Positions 23,927 to 35,180 are shown, numbered from the stretch's first letter. The stretch: DNA of 57,003 nucleotides from Mycogone perniciosa (GCA_025331125.1 JAOALB010000224.1:1-57003); one strand, 5' to 3'. Notes: generated by a model not told the origin, from the letters alone. Translations and numbers: made by a program.

Positions 23927-24554
23927 ACGAGTCATGTCCTAAGCGACATAGATGTTGATTTACATTTGGGAACGGAAAATATTTGGTTGTATTGGCTTTA
24001 GATATTTTATTCGAGTTATTGGCTATTGTCGACTCAAATGCTCTCCTTTTGCTGTGTGCTTATGTCGCTATGCCCATGGATGGGAGTTATTCCACCCATG
24101 TGGTTCTAAGGCGCTAAAAAGACGGATGGACTATTTCAGGTGTGTTTGTCATGAACTTACTAACAGCGGCATTCTGACAAGGCTGATCTGTGGTACTGCT
24201 GCATTTGTTGTGTTGTGTCGGACTTTCCAGTTAATATAGAGAGGAAGGAGAAAAAAGAACCAGCCTTTTGAGTATTTCGTAGCCTGGGGAGAGAGAAAGG
24301 GGGGGGGGCGGTTTGCTGAGGCCTAACTAGAACTTGGTTCTACCCAGCTTTACCAACCAGGAAAGAAAAAAATACCTTTCATGCCATTCCTCTACTATGC
24401 CTTTTTGTCACTGCGACTTCACATCCCGGAATTTTGCCCCACGACTCTTTCTCTTACAACCTTCAAGTTAACTGTCGAATCAACAGCAGCCCTTTTCTTA
24501 CTCCAAACCCATCACATCCAAAATCGCATTGCACGCTCATAACGCCATGTTACA
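23927..24554. other. Intergenic, no gene seen
   Basis: About 0.63 kb between homocitrate synthase and the zinc-finger array gene. It includes a run of nine to ten G at about 24300 and a pyrimidine-rich stretch near 24360-24500 that may be the downstream promoter. No coding signal. Confidence 0.55.
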
Positions 24555-26192
24555 ATGACAAGCAAATCAAAACGAAAACGAGTCGCGAGCGACATGAGCG
24601 CCGCGAATAAGACGCGCAGGTTGGATGCGAAACTTTGCAAACTCCCTCCCGTCATTGACGATGATGAACAAATACCTAGCCAACGCTTTCCATGTCCCCT
24701 GGCAGAAGAGTATGAGTGTGACAAGACTTTCGGACGAAAAGACGCTGCAAAGAACCATTCAAAAATCCACCTAGGCATACGATTTCCCTGCTCTCTGGCG
24801 GCCAAATACGACTGCAAGGAAACATTCATGAGCCGGAATACCGCGCGGCAACATGCAAAACAGCACTCCGCTAAACGATATGTTTGTCCACGAGCGGATG
24901 AGTTCAGCTGTGCGAAGACGTTTTCGAGGCAAACCTACGCCAATGCTCATGCGAAAAAGCACCATACGACACACCGGAAAACATTCCCTTGTCCAGTTGC
25001 GGACTATTATGACTGTGACAAGGTATTCAATTCCTTTGGTAGTGCAAAGCGACACGCAAAGATTCACGATACAAATCGTGCCCAATTCCTCTGTCCCATA
25101 GCAGAGGCGTATAATTGCTCGCAGACCTTTCTGAGGGAAGACACTGCATCAAGTCACGCCAAAACGCACACCATGAAACTGTTTCCTTGCCCAGTCGCCG
25201 AAACATACAATTGCAGCAAATACTTTACCACCCCCGCCAAAGCCAACCGTCATGGATATGCTCACAGCAGCCCCTTTTTGTGTCCTTGCGCAGAGTCGCA
25301 TGGCTGTCCAAAGACGTTCACTCAAGCGCAGCATGCTCGAGATCACGCAAGATTGCATACTGGCGATGGAATACCTTGCCCTCTCGCTGAACAATATGAC
25401 TGCCAGAAGGTCTTCGACAGTCAAAATCACGCTGATCGTCATGCAAAAGCTCATCGGAGTCTGATCCCCTATTCACTCGCAGAAGAGTACGAGTGCGATA
25501 AGCAATTCCGGACTGAACAGAGAGCACAAGAACATGCAGAATCTCACAGTCGACGCTATCCATGTCCACTTGCGAAAGAATATGATTGCCAGAAAACATT
25601 CAGCCGAAAATTCTACGCGGATGAACACGGGAGAATACACCTTAGACAGGGTATTTGTTGTCCACTCGCTGATGGATATCACTGCAACGCTTCATTTGCT
25701 ACGAGGAGTGGCGCTGAAAGACACGCAAGAGTTCACACAGAGGACCCGGAGACCCGCAAATCCAGTCAGTGCTGGATTTGCACAGTTCCTATGTGCTCCA
25801 AGGCTATATCGCGTGAGCCTATGAGCGAATATTGGATGAGGAACATACACATGCGTAAACATGAAGAGCGAGGACATCTTGATGGTTTGGGAGTGTATTC
25901 CGAACCAATGCAAATTTCCTTGGAATCTGTCCACGAGAAGATTTGTAGCGAAGACGATGATTGTGCAATCATGAGCCATGACATCAGCCTACATCCTTTG
26001 CAAGACGACAGAACACAATTAGTTGGCAATTCTGAGCCAAACGCCAACTACGAACATATATCTAGTCTCTTGGTGGATATTAAAATGGAGGACATACTTT
26101 TGAACGCCAAAGATGTGTTCTCCGATGACCATCGTCAGCGAATTCGGGATCAGAACACTGCATTTCAGAGTATAGTGCTCCCTCCTCTTTGA
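24555..26192 (+). CDS. Tandem C2H2-like zinc-finger array protein (C-x7-C spacing)
   Basis: Intronless ORF of 545 residues. An N-terminal basic KSKRKRV (residues 4-10) looks like a nuclear localisation signal. Residues about 45-393 hold eleven tandem repeats of about 29-32 residues, each with the pattern CPLAEEYDC then K-x-F, then H-x3-H. The spacing is C-x7-C-x12-H-x3-H, whereas classical fingers have two to four residues between the cysteines. Repeat 9 lacks its first Cys (Tyr instead). A twelfth, diverged Cys/His motif (CWICTVPMC, later HMRKHEERGH) follows. The last 110 residues are acidic and have no domain I know. Probably a nucleic-acid-binding or protein-binding nuclear protein; no named orthologue recognised. 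The exonuclease-like gene starts 174 bases downstream on the same strand. Confidence 0.8.
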   Translation: MTSKSKRKRVASDMSAANKTRRLDAKLCKLPPVIDDDEQIPSQRFPCPLAEEYECDKTFGRKDAAKNHSKIHLGIRFPCSLAAKYDCKETFMSRNTARQHAKQHSAKRYVCPRADEFSCAKTFSRQTYANAHAKKHHTTHRKTFPCPVADYYDCDKVFNSFGSAKRHAKIHDTNRAQFLCPIAEAYNCSQTFLREDTASSHAKTHTMKLFPCPVAETYNCSKYFTTPAKANRHGYAHSSPFLCPCAESHGCPKTFTQAQHARDHARLHTGDGIPCPLAEQYDCQKVFDSQNHADRHAKAHRSLIPYSLAEEYECDKQFRTEQRAQEHAESHSRRYPCPLAKEYDCQKTFSRKFYADEHGRIHLRQGICCPLADGYHCNASFATRSGAERHARVHTEDPETRKSSQCWICTVPMCSKAISREPMSEYWMRNIHMRKHEERGHLDGLGVYSEPMQISLESVHEKICSEDDDCAIMSHDISLHPLQDDRTQLVGNSEPNANYEHISSLLVDIKMEDILLNAKDVFSDDHRQRIRDQNTAFQSIVLPPL

Positions 26193-26366
26193 AAAACTTT
26201 GTTGCAGTACCATTCTAATACATTGCTAGGTAAATATCCGGACGCGGAGGTCTACTCCCACAAAATTGGCCTGCAATGCATCGGCCCACAGGCGCTAACT
26301 GCCGACAACATGGTACTGGAAGTGTGTCCATTTGCTTAAACCATCAATTTGGATACAGCATATCTG

Positions 26367-27350
26367 ATGGTTTCGCAAACTTCCGGAGGTAGATACGCTC
26401 AGCACTTGAGCTTAAGTCCCCGTTGTGCCTCATGCAACTCCCTCTTGCGATTCACCGACGCCATCAAGGGTGTCCAGCTTCTCGGCCGACGAGGTCAAAT
26501 GCACTGCGACCAGGAGAGTTGCTTGGCGTCACCGTGGGCGCGATCCAAGTATTGTAAAAAGCATTTCTGGGCGGCCGAGGCCCCGAAGAACCCACTGGAC
26601 GCCAACGATGTCCGTCGACTCCAGCAGCTTCTTGAAGAAGTGTTGGCTAAGACATGGGAATGCGGCGACTCGTTTCAGCGGGTTCTGAAGATTAGTGACA
26701 GAATTGAGAAGGGGGAGATTCCTGGGTCGAGACTCATCTGCCTAGACCTCGAATTTTGTTCGAGTACCCGAAAGGTTTTCGAGGTTGGGGCATGTGAATA
26801 CAGGTCCGGGAAAATGTTGATCGATACGAGAATAACCCACGACGTTCCATGGAAGGATTTGCACACATGCGAAAACACCGGAACCCGAGCTCATCCGTTG
26901 TCACAATTAATGAGCCGGCGAGCTCACCAACGGATATATGGACCAGGTTCTGCAAACACAAATGGCCTGTCTGATGTCCACTCTGTGGTATCCCAGTTGG
27001 TGGAAGCTGGTGTCACTCCAGAAACAATTGTTCTAACGTGGCACTTGGCAAGGACAGATCTCGGCTACCTGAGAAACTTCCTTGAGGAGAATGGCTATTA
27101 TGGCATATTACCACAGGATTCAAATTGTATTCCTATGATTCCCCCTTTCAGAAGGAATTTACCTCAACTTCAAGATGGGAAACCGTTTCCTTGCAAGCTT
27201 GAGGTTTTGTTTCCATTGTTATATCCTGGGCATGAGCTTGTGGGGCTAAATCACCGTGCTGCGGCCGACGCCCAACAACTGCGGCTCGTGGCGATGGTCA
27301 TGGAAGAGAGTTGCAAGCCGCCCTCAGATCGTGACGCTCGGCGCTTGTAG
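26367..27350 (+). CDS. DEDDh 3'-5' exonuclease-like protein
   Basis: Single-exon ORF, 327 residues from the first ATG at 26367; it is open a little further upstream without another ATG. The N-terminal third has a Cys/His cluster (CASC, then HCDQESC and YCKKHF) that could bind zinc. The middle starts an RNase H-like exonuclease fold with LDLEF: Asp127 and Glu129 are the first two acidic metal ligands. A further Asp in TWHLARTDLGYL fits motif II, and HRAAAD (His296, Asp301) fits the H-x4-D motif III of the DEDDh class. The substrate could be RNA or DNA. It is not clearly Eri1, PAN2 or REX-type. Its position 174 bases after the zinc-finger array gene may mean joint function, but this is inference. 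Confidence 0.72.
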   Translation: MVSQTSGGRYAQHLSLSPRCASCNSLLRFTDAIKGVQLLGRRGQMHCDQESCLASPWARSKYCKKHFWAAEAPKNPLDANDVRRLQQLLEEVLAKTWECGDSFQRVLKISDRIEKGEIPGSRLICLDLEFCSSTRKVFEVGACEYRSGKMLIDTRITHDVPWKDLHTCENTGTRAHPLSQLMSRRAHQRIYGPGSANTNGLSDVHSVVSQLVEAGVTPETIVLTWHLARTDLGYLRNFLEENGYYGILPQDSNCIPMIPPFRRNLPQLQDGKPFPCKLEVLFPLLYPGHELVGLNHRAAADAQQLRLVAMVMEESCKPPSDRDARRL

Positions 27351-28039
27351 TATAAACACCGGCAATCAACCATCTTCGATTGGATCGACTCCGCCAAATA
27401 TATGATCGATGAAGCGGGGACCCATACAGATGACATTGATCCAGCTCTGAGCGCTGCCACTCCGGTTTAATGAAGAGTTTACTTGGGAGGGTTGAAGGTG
27501 TCCAGTGAATAGGAAGAAACAACCGGGAAAACCTGATGAAGGCGTTTAATTAGCAAAAGAGACCAGGTTGACTAGAGAGAGACTGGAAATGGCTTTGATG
27601 CATCCCAATTACTTTCTATCTGGATCTTCGGGTTTCTAGAACGCACCTGCTTACGTACGCCCTCCGATATAGCCGCAAGAAAGAAGCCAACAGCCGAATG
27701 CTCTGTCATCATGTGAATTGGGAGGGAATGATCTATTGGCGCGATGGATCAGTTCTCGATATCTCCTTCGGGGATATGCCGGAAGGGCAAGCCGCGAACT
27801 GTCCCACTTTATCGTCGGAGACTCGGAGACGGAATGCACTACCGTCAAGCACTGAATGCAATGAGTCACTTTACCCTCACCTTTACAAACCCACAGAGAA
27901 GGTGGGCGCGTTTGTAGTAGACACGTAGTAGATAGCTCATTTCTCTGGCGACATGAATTAAAACTGAGCCCCCCCCCCCTTTTTTTTTCCTAGGTCCTGT
28001 GTATACACTTTTATTGAACTTACATTCAGTGTTATAAAA
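27351..28039. other. Intergenic and promoter region of the aldehyde dehydrogenase gene
   Basis: About 0.7 kb. No gene recognised. It contains the motif CGGGGATAT at 27769-27777, shared with other promoters of the cluster, and a C10/T9 homopolymer run at about 27970-27988. It marks the left border of the aromatic catabolism cluster. Confidence 0.55.
27769..27777 (+). promoter_or_regulatory. Candidate cluster regulator site CGGGGATAT
   Basis: CGGGGATAT about 260 bases before the aldehyde dehydrogenase start. The same 9-mer occurs at 32723-32731 and, inverted, at 39369-39377. It has the CGG core typical of Zn2Cys6 binding sites. Confidence 0.4.
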
Positions 28040-29643
28040 ATGCAGTCTCATATTGTTCCTCTTATTATAAATGGCAAGGATATTACCTTGTCGGATGGAG
28101 AAGCTATTTTTATTCCCAACCCGGACAGTGGCAGGCCTTCCCAATGGAAGGCCCAAGGAACAACACCCGAATTATGCCGACAGGCGCTAGAGTCATCCGC
28201 AGCAGCATTTCCGAAATGGAAGAAGACATCGGTGATAGAGAGACAGCAACTATTCAAAAAGGTTGCTCAGGTATGAGTCAACCCAATGCTTCTCTTGGAA
28301 CGCCCGGTAAACTAAATGGACCCACCTTGACAGTTAATCAATGAGAGGGCGTCTGAGCTTGCTACTATTGTGGAGGAGGAGCTGGGTTGCTCACAGATCT
28401 GGTCGTCAATCAACGTCCACGAATCTGTTGTGATCGTTCAGCAAGTTGCTGCCCTAATCACATCCGACGTCTTGTCAGGTGTTGTCCCCGCCACTGAATC
28501 GCCCGACTCGCTCGCTGTCGTCTTCAAAGATCCACTCGGTGTAATCTTGGCTATTGCTCCTTGGAACTCACCCGCTATTCTCGGTATACGGTCTATTTCC
28601 GCGGCAGTCGCGGCAGGGAACTGCGCAATTCTCAAGGTAGCAGCACTCAGAAATTTCGTGTGGATGAGCCGAGCTGATGGAATAGCAGGGATCGGAACTG
28701 AGTCCAAGGACTCATTACTTCATCGCCAATGTCTTCCGCGACGCTGGATTCCCTCCTGGAGTCGTCAACTTCTTGGTCCACCGGCCTGAAGACGCATCTG
28801 CTACCTTTAACACTCTCATATCCCATCCAGCTGTACGGAAATGCAACTTTACCGGGTCAACTCCCGTGGGGCGTCAGATTGCGTCTAAAGCCGGGAGTTA
28901 CTTAAAACCTGTTCTGCTAGAACTCGGAGGTAAAAACTTTTGTTTGGTACTTGACGACGCCGACTTGGAGAAAGCAGCCTCTACAATTTTAGATGCTGCA
29001 CTGATTAATGTAAGTCAACTCTGCGAGCATATCTTCAAGGAGACAGGAGCTGACTCCCGTTTTTATCTAGAGTGGGCAGATTTGTATGTGCACTGACATT
29101 GTACTCATTCCGGCCAAATTAAAATCGGCATTCTGCAGCATTCTTCGTCAAAAGCTTGAGTCGGTATCTTCAAAGCAAGTCAAGCATGTTATAAACAACC
29201 GCAGCTCCTCTCGCATCTCAGCGCTTCTAAATGACGCTACAGCAAAGGGTGCGACTGTGATTACTGCTTCATCGCCGGAGAGAGACCATGGCCTGTTATA
29301 TGGCACCATTATTGAGGGACTCACTCAGGATATGGAGTTTTGGCAGCAAGAGTCCTTCGGACCGGTCTTGGGCGTTGCAACGTACAATTCGGTCGACGAA
29401 GCGGTTGAAATGATTAACGATTGCGAATATGGCCTGTCTAGTGCAATATATACCAATTCAGCACTGGGGGCTATATCACTCGCACGGAGGCTAAGCGTTG
29501 GCGCGGTTCATATTAATGGATCAACCTTTCACGATGGGCTAACATTGCCTCATGGGGGGCATAAGAACAGTGGGTTTGGGCGCTTTGGGAATCGTTGGGC
29601 GTTTGAGGAATTTTTACAAACCCAAACCATTGTTGCTAATTAG
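28040..29643 (+). CDS. Aldehyde dehydrogenase (salicylaldehyde/vanillin dehydrogenase-like)
   Basis: Four exons: 28040-28270, 28334-28636, 28689-29009 and 29071-29643; 475 residues, the normal length for the family. It oxidises an aldehyde to the acid with NAD(P)+. Visible motifs are APWNSP (cofactor and substrate region), FTGSTPVG (Rossmann turn), LELGGKN with the general-base Glu, and SGQICM with the nucleophile Cys290, then ESFGPV and the C-terminal GGHKNSGFGR. The short N-terminal arm and sequence style resemble aromatic aldehyde dehydrogenases such as vanillin and salicylaldehyde dehydrogenases. Its neighbours suggest the substrate is a hydroxybenzaldehyde supplied by the cluster's alcohol dehydrogenase. 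Substrate is inferred; the enzyme class is sure. All three introns are phase 0 with GT-AG ends. Confidence 0.95.
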
Positions 29644-30798
29644 GTTGTATGTTATCACGAAGCAAATATAGGCACAACTAACAGCTACAAATTGCTGAGC
29701 TGTACACTTTACTTTTACTAGCCTATCTATACTACCAGTAGGCGGCTAACATTGGTGTTGGTTACACATCCACTTATCTTAGCAACCCCATGTACATATC
29801 AATCTGACAGGGATGTACTCTATATATTAGTAGGTAGCCAATATCTGCTATATATTTTACGTACGGAGTAGGTGCTTCGCACATGGAGTACCACCTATTT
29901 TACACTACCTATGAGGAGAGCAGTATCTATCTATTTGGTAGGAAAAGGGGGGAATACCTAAGTGTATGTACCCATCGGCTCGCCCGTTTGGGGGCCGACT
30001 TTCGCGGAGTGGCGCAACAGTCTCGGATGTACGCGCCTAGTTTACGCAGTGGATCGCAGACGTTGGTGGGACTATGGCCAGGGGCGCTATTCGCTATGCC
30101 TCATGCATCTTGCTCGATGCTGAAGCACTGGAGAATTTGGCCGGTGCTCCCGATGACTTCCCTAGCGAGGGTCTTAGCGACTGAAGAAGGCCGTACTGGG
30201 TGAAGACGGTTGAGGCAAAGCCCGAGCCCCTCAATGCGTTTCGAGTTCGTGTACATGAAGTGTGGCCTCGTTAATTACTGGTTTTCGCGGAACTACACTA
30301 GGCGGTCGGTAACGGAGATTGTCCGTCAACAGGACGAGACTGACCCGAATATCCTTTGCTATGGATACTAAAAGCTTGAATTTCACTTTCGGACGGGGTA
30401 GGATGATTGACTCGTAGGTCAGTTGGCATATGGGATGACGATATCCGCCTCATAGGTGGAATCACTAAAGTTGGTGCCACAGAGGAGGGCCTTGCCAGCA
30501 CGCAAATTGCCAGCTGCACTACAGCAGCTGTTACCAAAACAAAACTTCGTATCAGTGCATTTGTACTTTAACCTACCACCACATATTCCGTCCGGGATGA
30601 GGCTAAATGGAGATAGCAGGGGCAGTGAGGAGGTGCGACTGTATGTGTCACATAGTCAATTCTATGAGTTCTATAGCAGAACACTACGTAGACTGTCCTA
30701 TACTTGTGTTGTTGATGCTTGAGTCACTGTCACCGCTCATCCTGACTCCGGGTCAGAAAAGAGCAATGTAATGTTATACATAGTAATAAAGATCCCCT
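29644..30798. other. Intergenic with a possible decayed coding fragment
   Basis: About 1.15 kb between the aldehyde dehydrogenase and monooxygenase genes, which converge. TACGGAGTA occurs near 29862. The only coding-like signal is the fragment at about 30070-30272 listed separately. The rest must hold two 3' UTRs. Confidence 0.5.
30070..30272 (+). pseudogene. Possible decayed coding fragment
   Basis: One frame reads about 65 codons broken by a single TGA. It begins MARGAIRYASCILLDAEAL and continues past the stop with PYWVKTVEAKPEPLNAF and VHEVWPR. The composition looks protein-like, but I do not recognise the family, and no splice sites clearly extend it. It could be the remnant of a gene once in the cluster, or chance. 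Confidence 0.25.
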
Positions 30799-32500
30799 TC
30801 AGTATTCTCTCCACATTTTCTCAATCTCCTCCACAGGATCGTACCCGTAAGCCCATCTTTGTGTCACTGGATCGCTCCACTGATTCGGACTTTCCAGAAA
30901 ATGTTTTCCTTCAACCTCTGGTCGCATTGCGTTGTCTCTGGCCTCCTGCTCAGGCCCGTCCTCAAAGTGCCATATTTTACCATTTACGAGGCTGGCTTCC
31001 TGCATCTGGCCAGCGCGCTTCATGCGCACAGCCTCGAATATGGACAGTGCTTTGGGGAGGCTAGAGAGGTCCGTAACAAAGGAGAGGGAGGCAGCCAAAG
31101 CAGCACCATCCTCAACAGCCATGGCAGCTCCTTGAGACATGTATGGTACCATTGCGTGCGCAGCATCACCAAGCATCAGAAGCTTCCCAGATTTAGAGAT
31201 CCAGCGCGGGATAGATGGATCTCCGGACATGAGCGGCCATTTCAGAGTTTTGTCAATCATGTCGATGACCTTGGTGAGTCTTTCATAATGTTAGTTTGCT
31301 TGGTTGGAGTCATTGAAGCTTGAAAGACAAGGTTGTCATACCTGGGATCCCAGCCTTTAAAGTAGGCTCGCATATCATCAATGGCCGTCTCAGGGCGCCA
31401 GGTATTAGGATCAGAGTGGTCTATATGCGACAACACCATGTTGAAAGATTTACCCGCGGCGATGGTATAGGTCATGACGTGACGTTCGGGGCCGATCCAG
31501 ATGTTCAGGGCAGGTTTTTCCAGGAGCCAGGAAGTGTCGGGGTCGTTCTGCATCTTGGCAACATCGACAGTTGCCCGGTAGGCGGCAAAACCTGTACGAA
31601 TAGGATCTTTGATCTGGCCACCAAGGATTTGGCTGCGGGCTAATGACTTGACACCTGAGTTTGAGTCAGTACTCAAACCCGACAGGTGGATGGAAACGCA
31701 GCTTTACACACCATCAGCGGCGACAATGAGGTCCGCCGAGATGGTCGTCCCATCTTCAACCTTGACAAAAGGGACGTTCTCGTCATATTCAGTCACCTTA
31801 TGGTTTACCTTGACAACGACTCCGAGTTGCAAAGCTAACTTGTACAGTGCGTCATGGAGATGCGCTCTATGGACGACATAATAAGGCGCCCTGAACGAGC
31901 TACGAAAATCCGGTACGAGGTTAGTATAGCCAATTACGTTACCGTCCTCCCATCGTCGGAAGGTAATGCCTTCTGGTTCGACAATTCTATCTCCAAGAAG
32001 CGGCCCTATTCCCCATTCCAGCAGAAGTCTTGTAGAATTGGGTGGAACCTGAATACCAGCCCCCACCTGCAGTTTGATGTTAGTATGATGAAGCCCTGTA
32101 GTCGATGGTTGAATGCAATTTACTTCACCAAGAGCTGGAGCTTGCTCAAGGACAGTGACAGTATGGCCTTGTCGCGCGAGGGCAATTGCGGCTGCAAGCC
32201 CACCAAGACCGGCTCCCACGACAATCACCTTGAACAGTAAAGGCGAGTTCTTTGGGATCCCACTAGCCTTGGCATTGCTGGGAGCCTGGTGATCGTTTAA
32301 CTGTTGGAGGAATTGAAGGCTGCGCGTGGGGTATGATGGTGGCTAATATTGATGGTTACAAATACGTTAAATGAAGGGCTTTGTTAAGCTATTATGGAAC
32401 CACATACCTTGACGGAGGATGGAATGGAAAGGTCAACCTTTTTGGGCGCAGTTCCATTCGAGTTGCTCGTGATTGAGTGAGATGTAGTGCTTGGAGCCAT
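30799..32500 (-). CDS. FAD-dependent aromatic hydroxylase (salicylate / 3-hydroxybenzoate hydroxylase-like)
   Basis: Five exons on the minus strand: 32500-32408, 32228-32124, 32066-31712, 31654-31342 and 31279-30799; 448 residues. It is a class A flavoprotein monooxygenase. The FAD dinucleotide-binding loop GAGLGG lies at residues 36-41, the central AADGVKS corresponds to the DG motif, and GDAAHAMVPYMSQGA near residue 317 is the second FAD motif. These enzymes use NAD(P)H and oxygen to hydroxylate hydroxybenzoates. The next, divergent gene is gentisate dioxygenase, so a product of gentisate (from salicylate by 5-hydroxylation or from 3-hydroxybenzoate by 6-hydroxylation) is the simplest reading. 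Sequence alone cannot separate these from decarboxylating salicylate 1-hydroxylase. The first intron is long (179 nt). An in-frame upstream ATG at 32581 is less likely the start. Confidence 0.92.
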
Positions 32501-32941
32501 TGTGTTTGTTGATAGAGATTGATTTGCTTCGAAAGGTCGACATATATTCTCCTTTATTAATCGCCAGCAACGCATCATCATTTGTCTATTCTAGGACGAC
32601 AGTAAAGCCATCATGATATGGCCCGGATGTACTCTATCGACCGGACAACTTTTTCTCCGATGATAATGATCACGTTGTTTACTATTATTCCGGTGCATCC
32701 CCGACACACGGCGGTCCCCACCCGGGGATATCACGGAACGGTCTCAGCCTCTATCCCTGAGAGCCGTCAATGACGTATGACTCTACGGATGTAATATCCA
32801 TACCAAAAAAGTAGTGCTATCAAGTTCTACGGATACATATATCGAGACATCAAGAATCACAGAAGCTCGATCAACGACATGATCAAATAACAAGTTCAAT
32901 AGACATCTTTAGAAAGCAACCACACCTCCATACTTTACAAC
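32501..32941. promoter_or_regulatory. Divergent promoter of the monooxygenase and gentisate dioxygenase genes
   Basis: A 441-bp space separates two start codons pointing apart, so the two central enzymes probably share control. It contains CGGGGATAT at 32723-32731, GC-rich CGG/CCG words around 32690-32745, and two TCTACGGATR words near 32781 and 32826. These suit a Zn2Cys6 activator such as the one encoded at 39533-42357. Binding is inferred. Confidence 0.6.
32723..32731 (+). promoter_or_regulatory. Candidate cluster regulator site CGGGGATAT
   Basis: Second of three identical 9-mers found in promoters of this cluster. It lies in the middle of the divergent promoter, about 210-220 bases from each start codon. 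Confidence 0.45.
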
Positions 32942-34082
32942 ATGGCTACTCAGACTCAAACCGAGGCGCAAATCTCGTCACCATCCCTAGCTTTGGAGGA
33001 GAAATCAAAGGAAGAGCAGACCAGCCAATTGCTGTCTGAGCTCGAGTCCACAAACACTCTGCCACTATGGGCTCAGATGGCTAGGCTTAACCCTGCTGCC
33101 CCGAACCCAACCTGCATCCCCCATCTTTGGAAATATGACGAGATCAGGCCATACCTCCTTCGTGCAGGACAGCTCATCACCGAGAAGCAAGCTGAGCGAC
33201 GAGTGCTAATGCTTGTCAACCCAGTTAGGGGTAAGGCTACCCGCAATTCTCATTGACCTGCATGCTTTACGACCCTTGCTCACTGTGGACAGATGCACCT
33301 TACACTACAGACACTGTGTATGCGGGCCTTCAGCTCGTTATGCCGAATGAGACGGCCCCAGCCCACCGTCACACGGCCTTCGCTATGCGGTTCATTATTG
33401 AAGGAAACGGTGGTTTCACGGCCGTTCACGGCCGCCGTATCAAAATGAACCGTGGTGATGTGATCCTCACCCCAACTTGGAACTGGCATGACCACGGAAA
33501 GGATGGTTCGGGCCCGATGATCTGGCTCGACGGCCTTGACCTGCCAAATTTCCGACACTTCCCCGTTCATTTCGTGGAGCACTTCGACAAGCCCCGATAC
33601 CCTGCGGAAGATGTTGATACGAATAATAGCCCCATCGTGTTCCCCTGGGCTAGGATGCAAGCTCAGTTAGATGCTGCGGAGGGAAGCTGGGTTAGCAAGC
33701 CGTACCTCAAGAGCGACGGCCGCGAAGGTAAGTTACAGAATCGACCTTGTGATGAATATCATGCTAAGACACCCCAGTCTCGAAGATTCTTGGCGGGTCC
33801 GCAGAGAGGCTAAATGCTGGTACTGCTTCGTCATCCATCCGTGAGACTGCATCGTCTGTCTACCATGTTGTTGAAGGCAGCGGCCACTCTGTCATTGACG
33901 ACAAGACCCTTTCGTGGAAGAAAGGTGACACTTTCTGCATCCCGGCATGGAACAGGTATCAGCACTTTGCAGACGATGGAGAGACCGTCTACTTGTATCG
34001 CTTCGATGATAAGCCCATGTTGAGGTCCTTGGGCTTCCTGAGGGTGGAAGGTGTGGACGTAGAGACTTTGGTCTCTGACTAA
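32942..34082 (+). CDS. Gentisate 1,2-dioxygenase
   Basis: Three exons, 32942-33230, 33293-33727 and 33778-34082; 342 residues, matching the usual length of about 345. It is a bicupin Fe(II) ring-cleaving enzyme that opens gentisate (2,5-dihydroxybenzoate) to maleylpyruvate. The N-terminal cupin shows the iron-binding pair in APAHRHT (His121, His123), followed by GDVILTPTWNWHDHG in the second cupin motif. The C-terminal cupin retains YHVVEGSGHSVID and GDTFCIPAW. Residues 1-40 are Gln/Glu/Ser-rich. It is divergently transcribed from the FAD hydroxylase, which would supply gentisate; the FAH-type hydrolase at 46320 would act on the ring-opened product. Both introns have clear donors (GTAAGG, GTAAGT). 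Confidence 0.96.
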
Positions 34083-35180
34083 AAAGCATGACCTATGTAT
34101 GAGGCATATCAAGAAATATGAGGGAACTTTGGTATGCCATTAGATCTTTAAAGTCATTGCATCATCCAGCGTACCTATATATTTAAATCAAGGAAGAGCT
34201 AGAGTGACGTATCCCTGGTAATGCGGTATCAAATCTTTTGGCCCGTCTGTGAGATTTCTGTACTGGTAGTCTGCTGATGTGAGATAGCTAGGATTAGGTT
34301 GTTGGGAAGGAGGGTCAGAATACGTGCACGTGGAATATGAGGCAGATTGTAGTCAGGGGTCGAAGGTCATATGGGGTTAGTTTTCACGGTATTATAAATC
34401 GGCTGGCCGGGGAAGTATAGGAGATGATGGTTTTGTTGGATAACGTGGATTGGTGGAAAACTCGGTTGAAATTGAAATGAAGGAAATTGCGATGCGGAAT
34501 ACGAGGAGGAGGTAAAGGCGAGGACCAGAGGAACGCGACGCGTTCCAGATACGCTATAAAATGGCTGGCGAGGAAACCATCAAAGATACGAGCACGAGTT
34601 AGTTCCTCAGACAACGACCAGCGAGATGAATAGAGATGGAATTCAGGTGCCATTTGATCCTTATATTGTGAGATGAGTGCTGGCTACACGATACCGCTAT
34701 ACGCAACAGGTTTATAATTCTTAATATACGTACTAGCAGCCCCTATTATGTGTTATGAGAGCTGACTATGAGTACATACATAACGCGCTACGCGATATTT
34801 GAATGGGGGAAAGTCGATGTTCCCAAACAACAATATGTAATACCCTGTATCAATACAATCCATCTACTGGTTGAAATTCTGAATTGTAGGCTACAATTAA
34901 TATTAAACCACGCTTGTTGACATGTTTCAGTAAAGAACCGGAGTTCTCAACCCCAGAGATAGTCACAATACACAGGTTCCTGGAGGAAGTTATATAATTC
35001 TAATACCTGCAAAAGGACATCCTAATCCAATAAAAATTTGCAAAGAAATATGTTTCGAACTACTCACAAAATCTCACAAAATCTTTCTCTTTCATAAACG
35101 TTCCAAGGGATGATTATTCATGCATTTAAGTCTCTTCGTGGATCTATTTCTGTATATAGGAGGAGTGTATATGACTCGGC
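34083..35180. other. Intergenic between convergent genes, no gene seen
   Basis: About 1.1 kb, moderately AT-rich. The longest ORF (minus strand, 34653-34384) is 89 codons with no recognisable features. It contains the 3' UTRs of gentisate dioxygenase and the amidohydrolase. Confidence 0.55.

Noticed and set aside
24555..26192. Zinc-finger array as a transposon-encoded protein
   Set aside because: No terminal repeats, transposase or RIP-like composition surround it, and the ORF is intact.
34384..34653. 89-codon minus-strand ORF
   Set aside because: No recognisable feature and no neighbouring exon; it probably lies in a 3' UTR.
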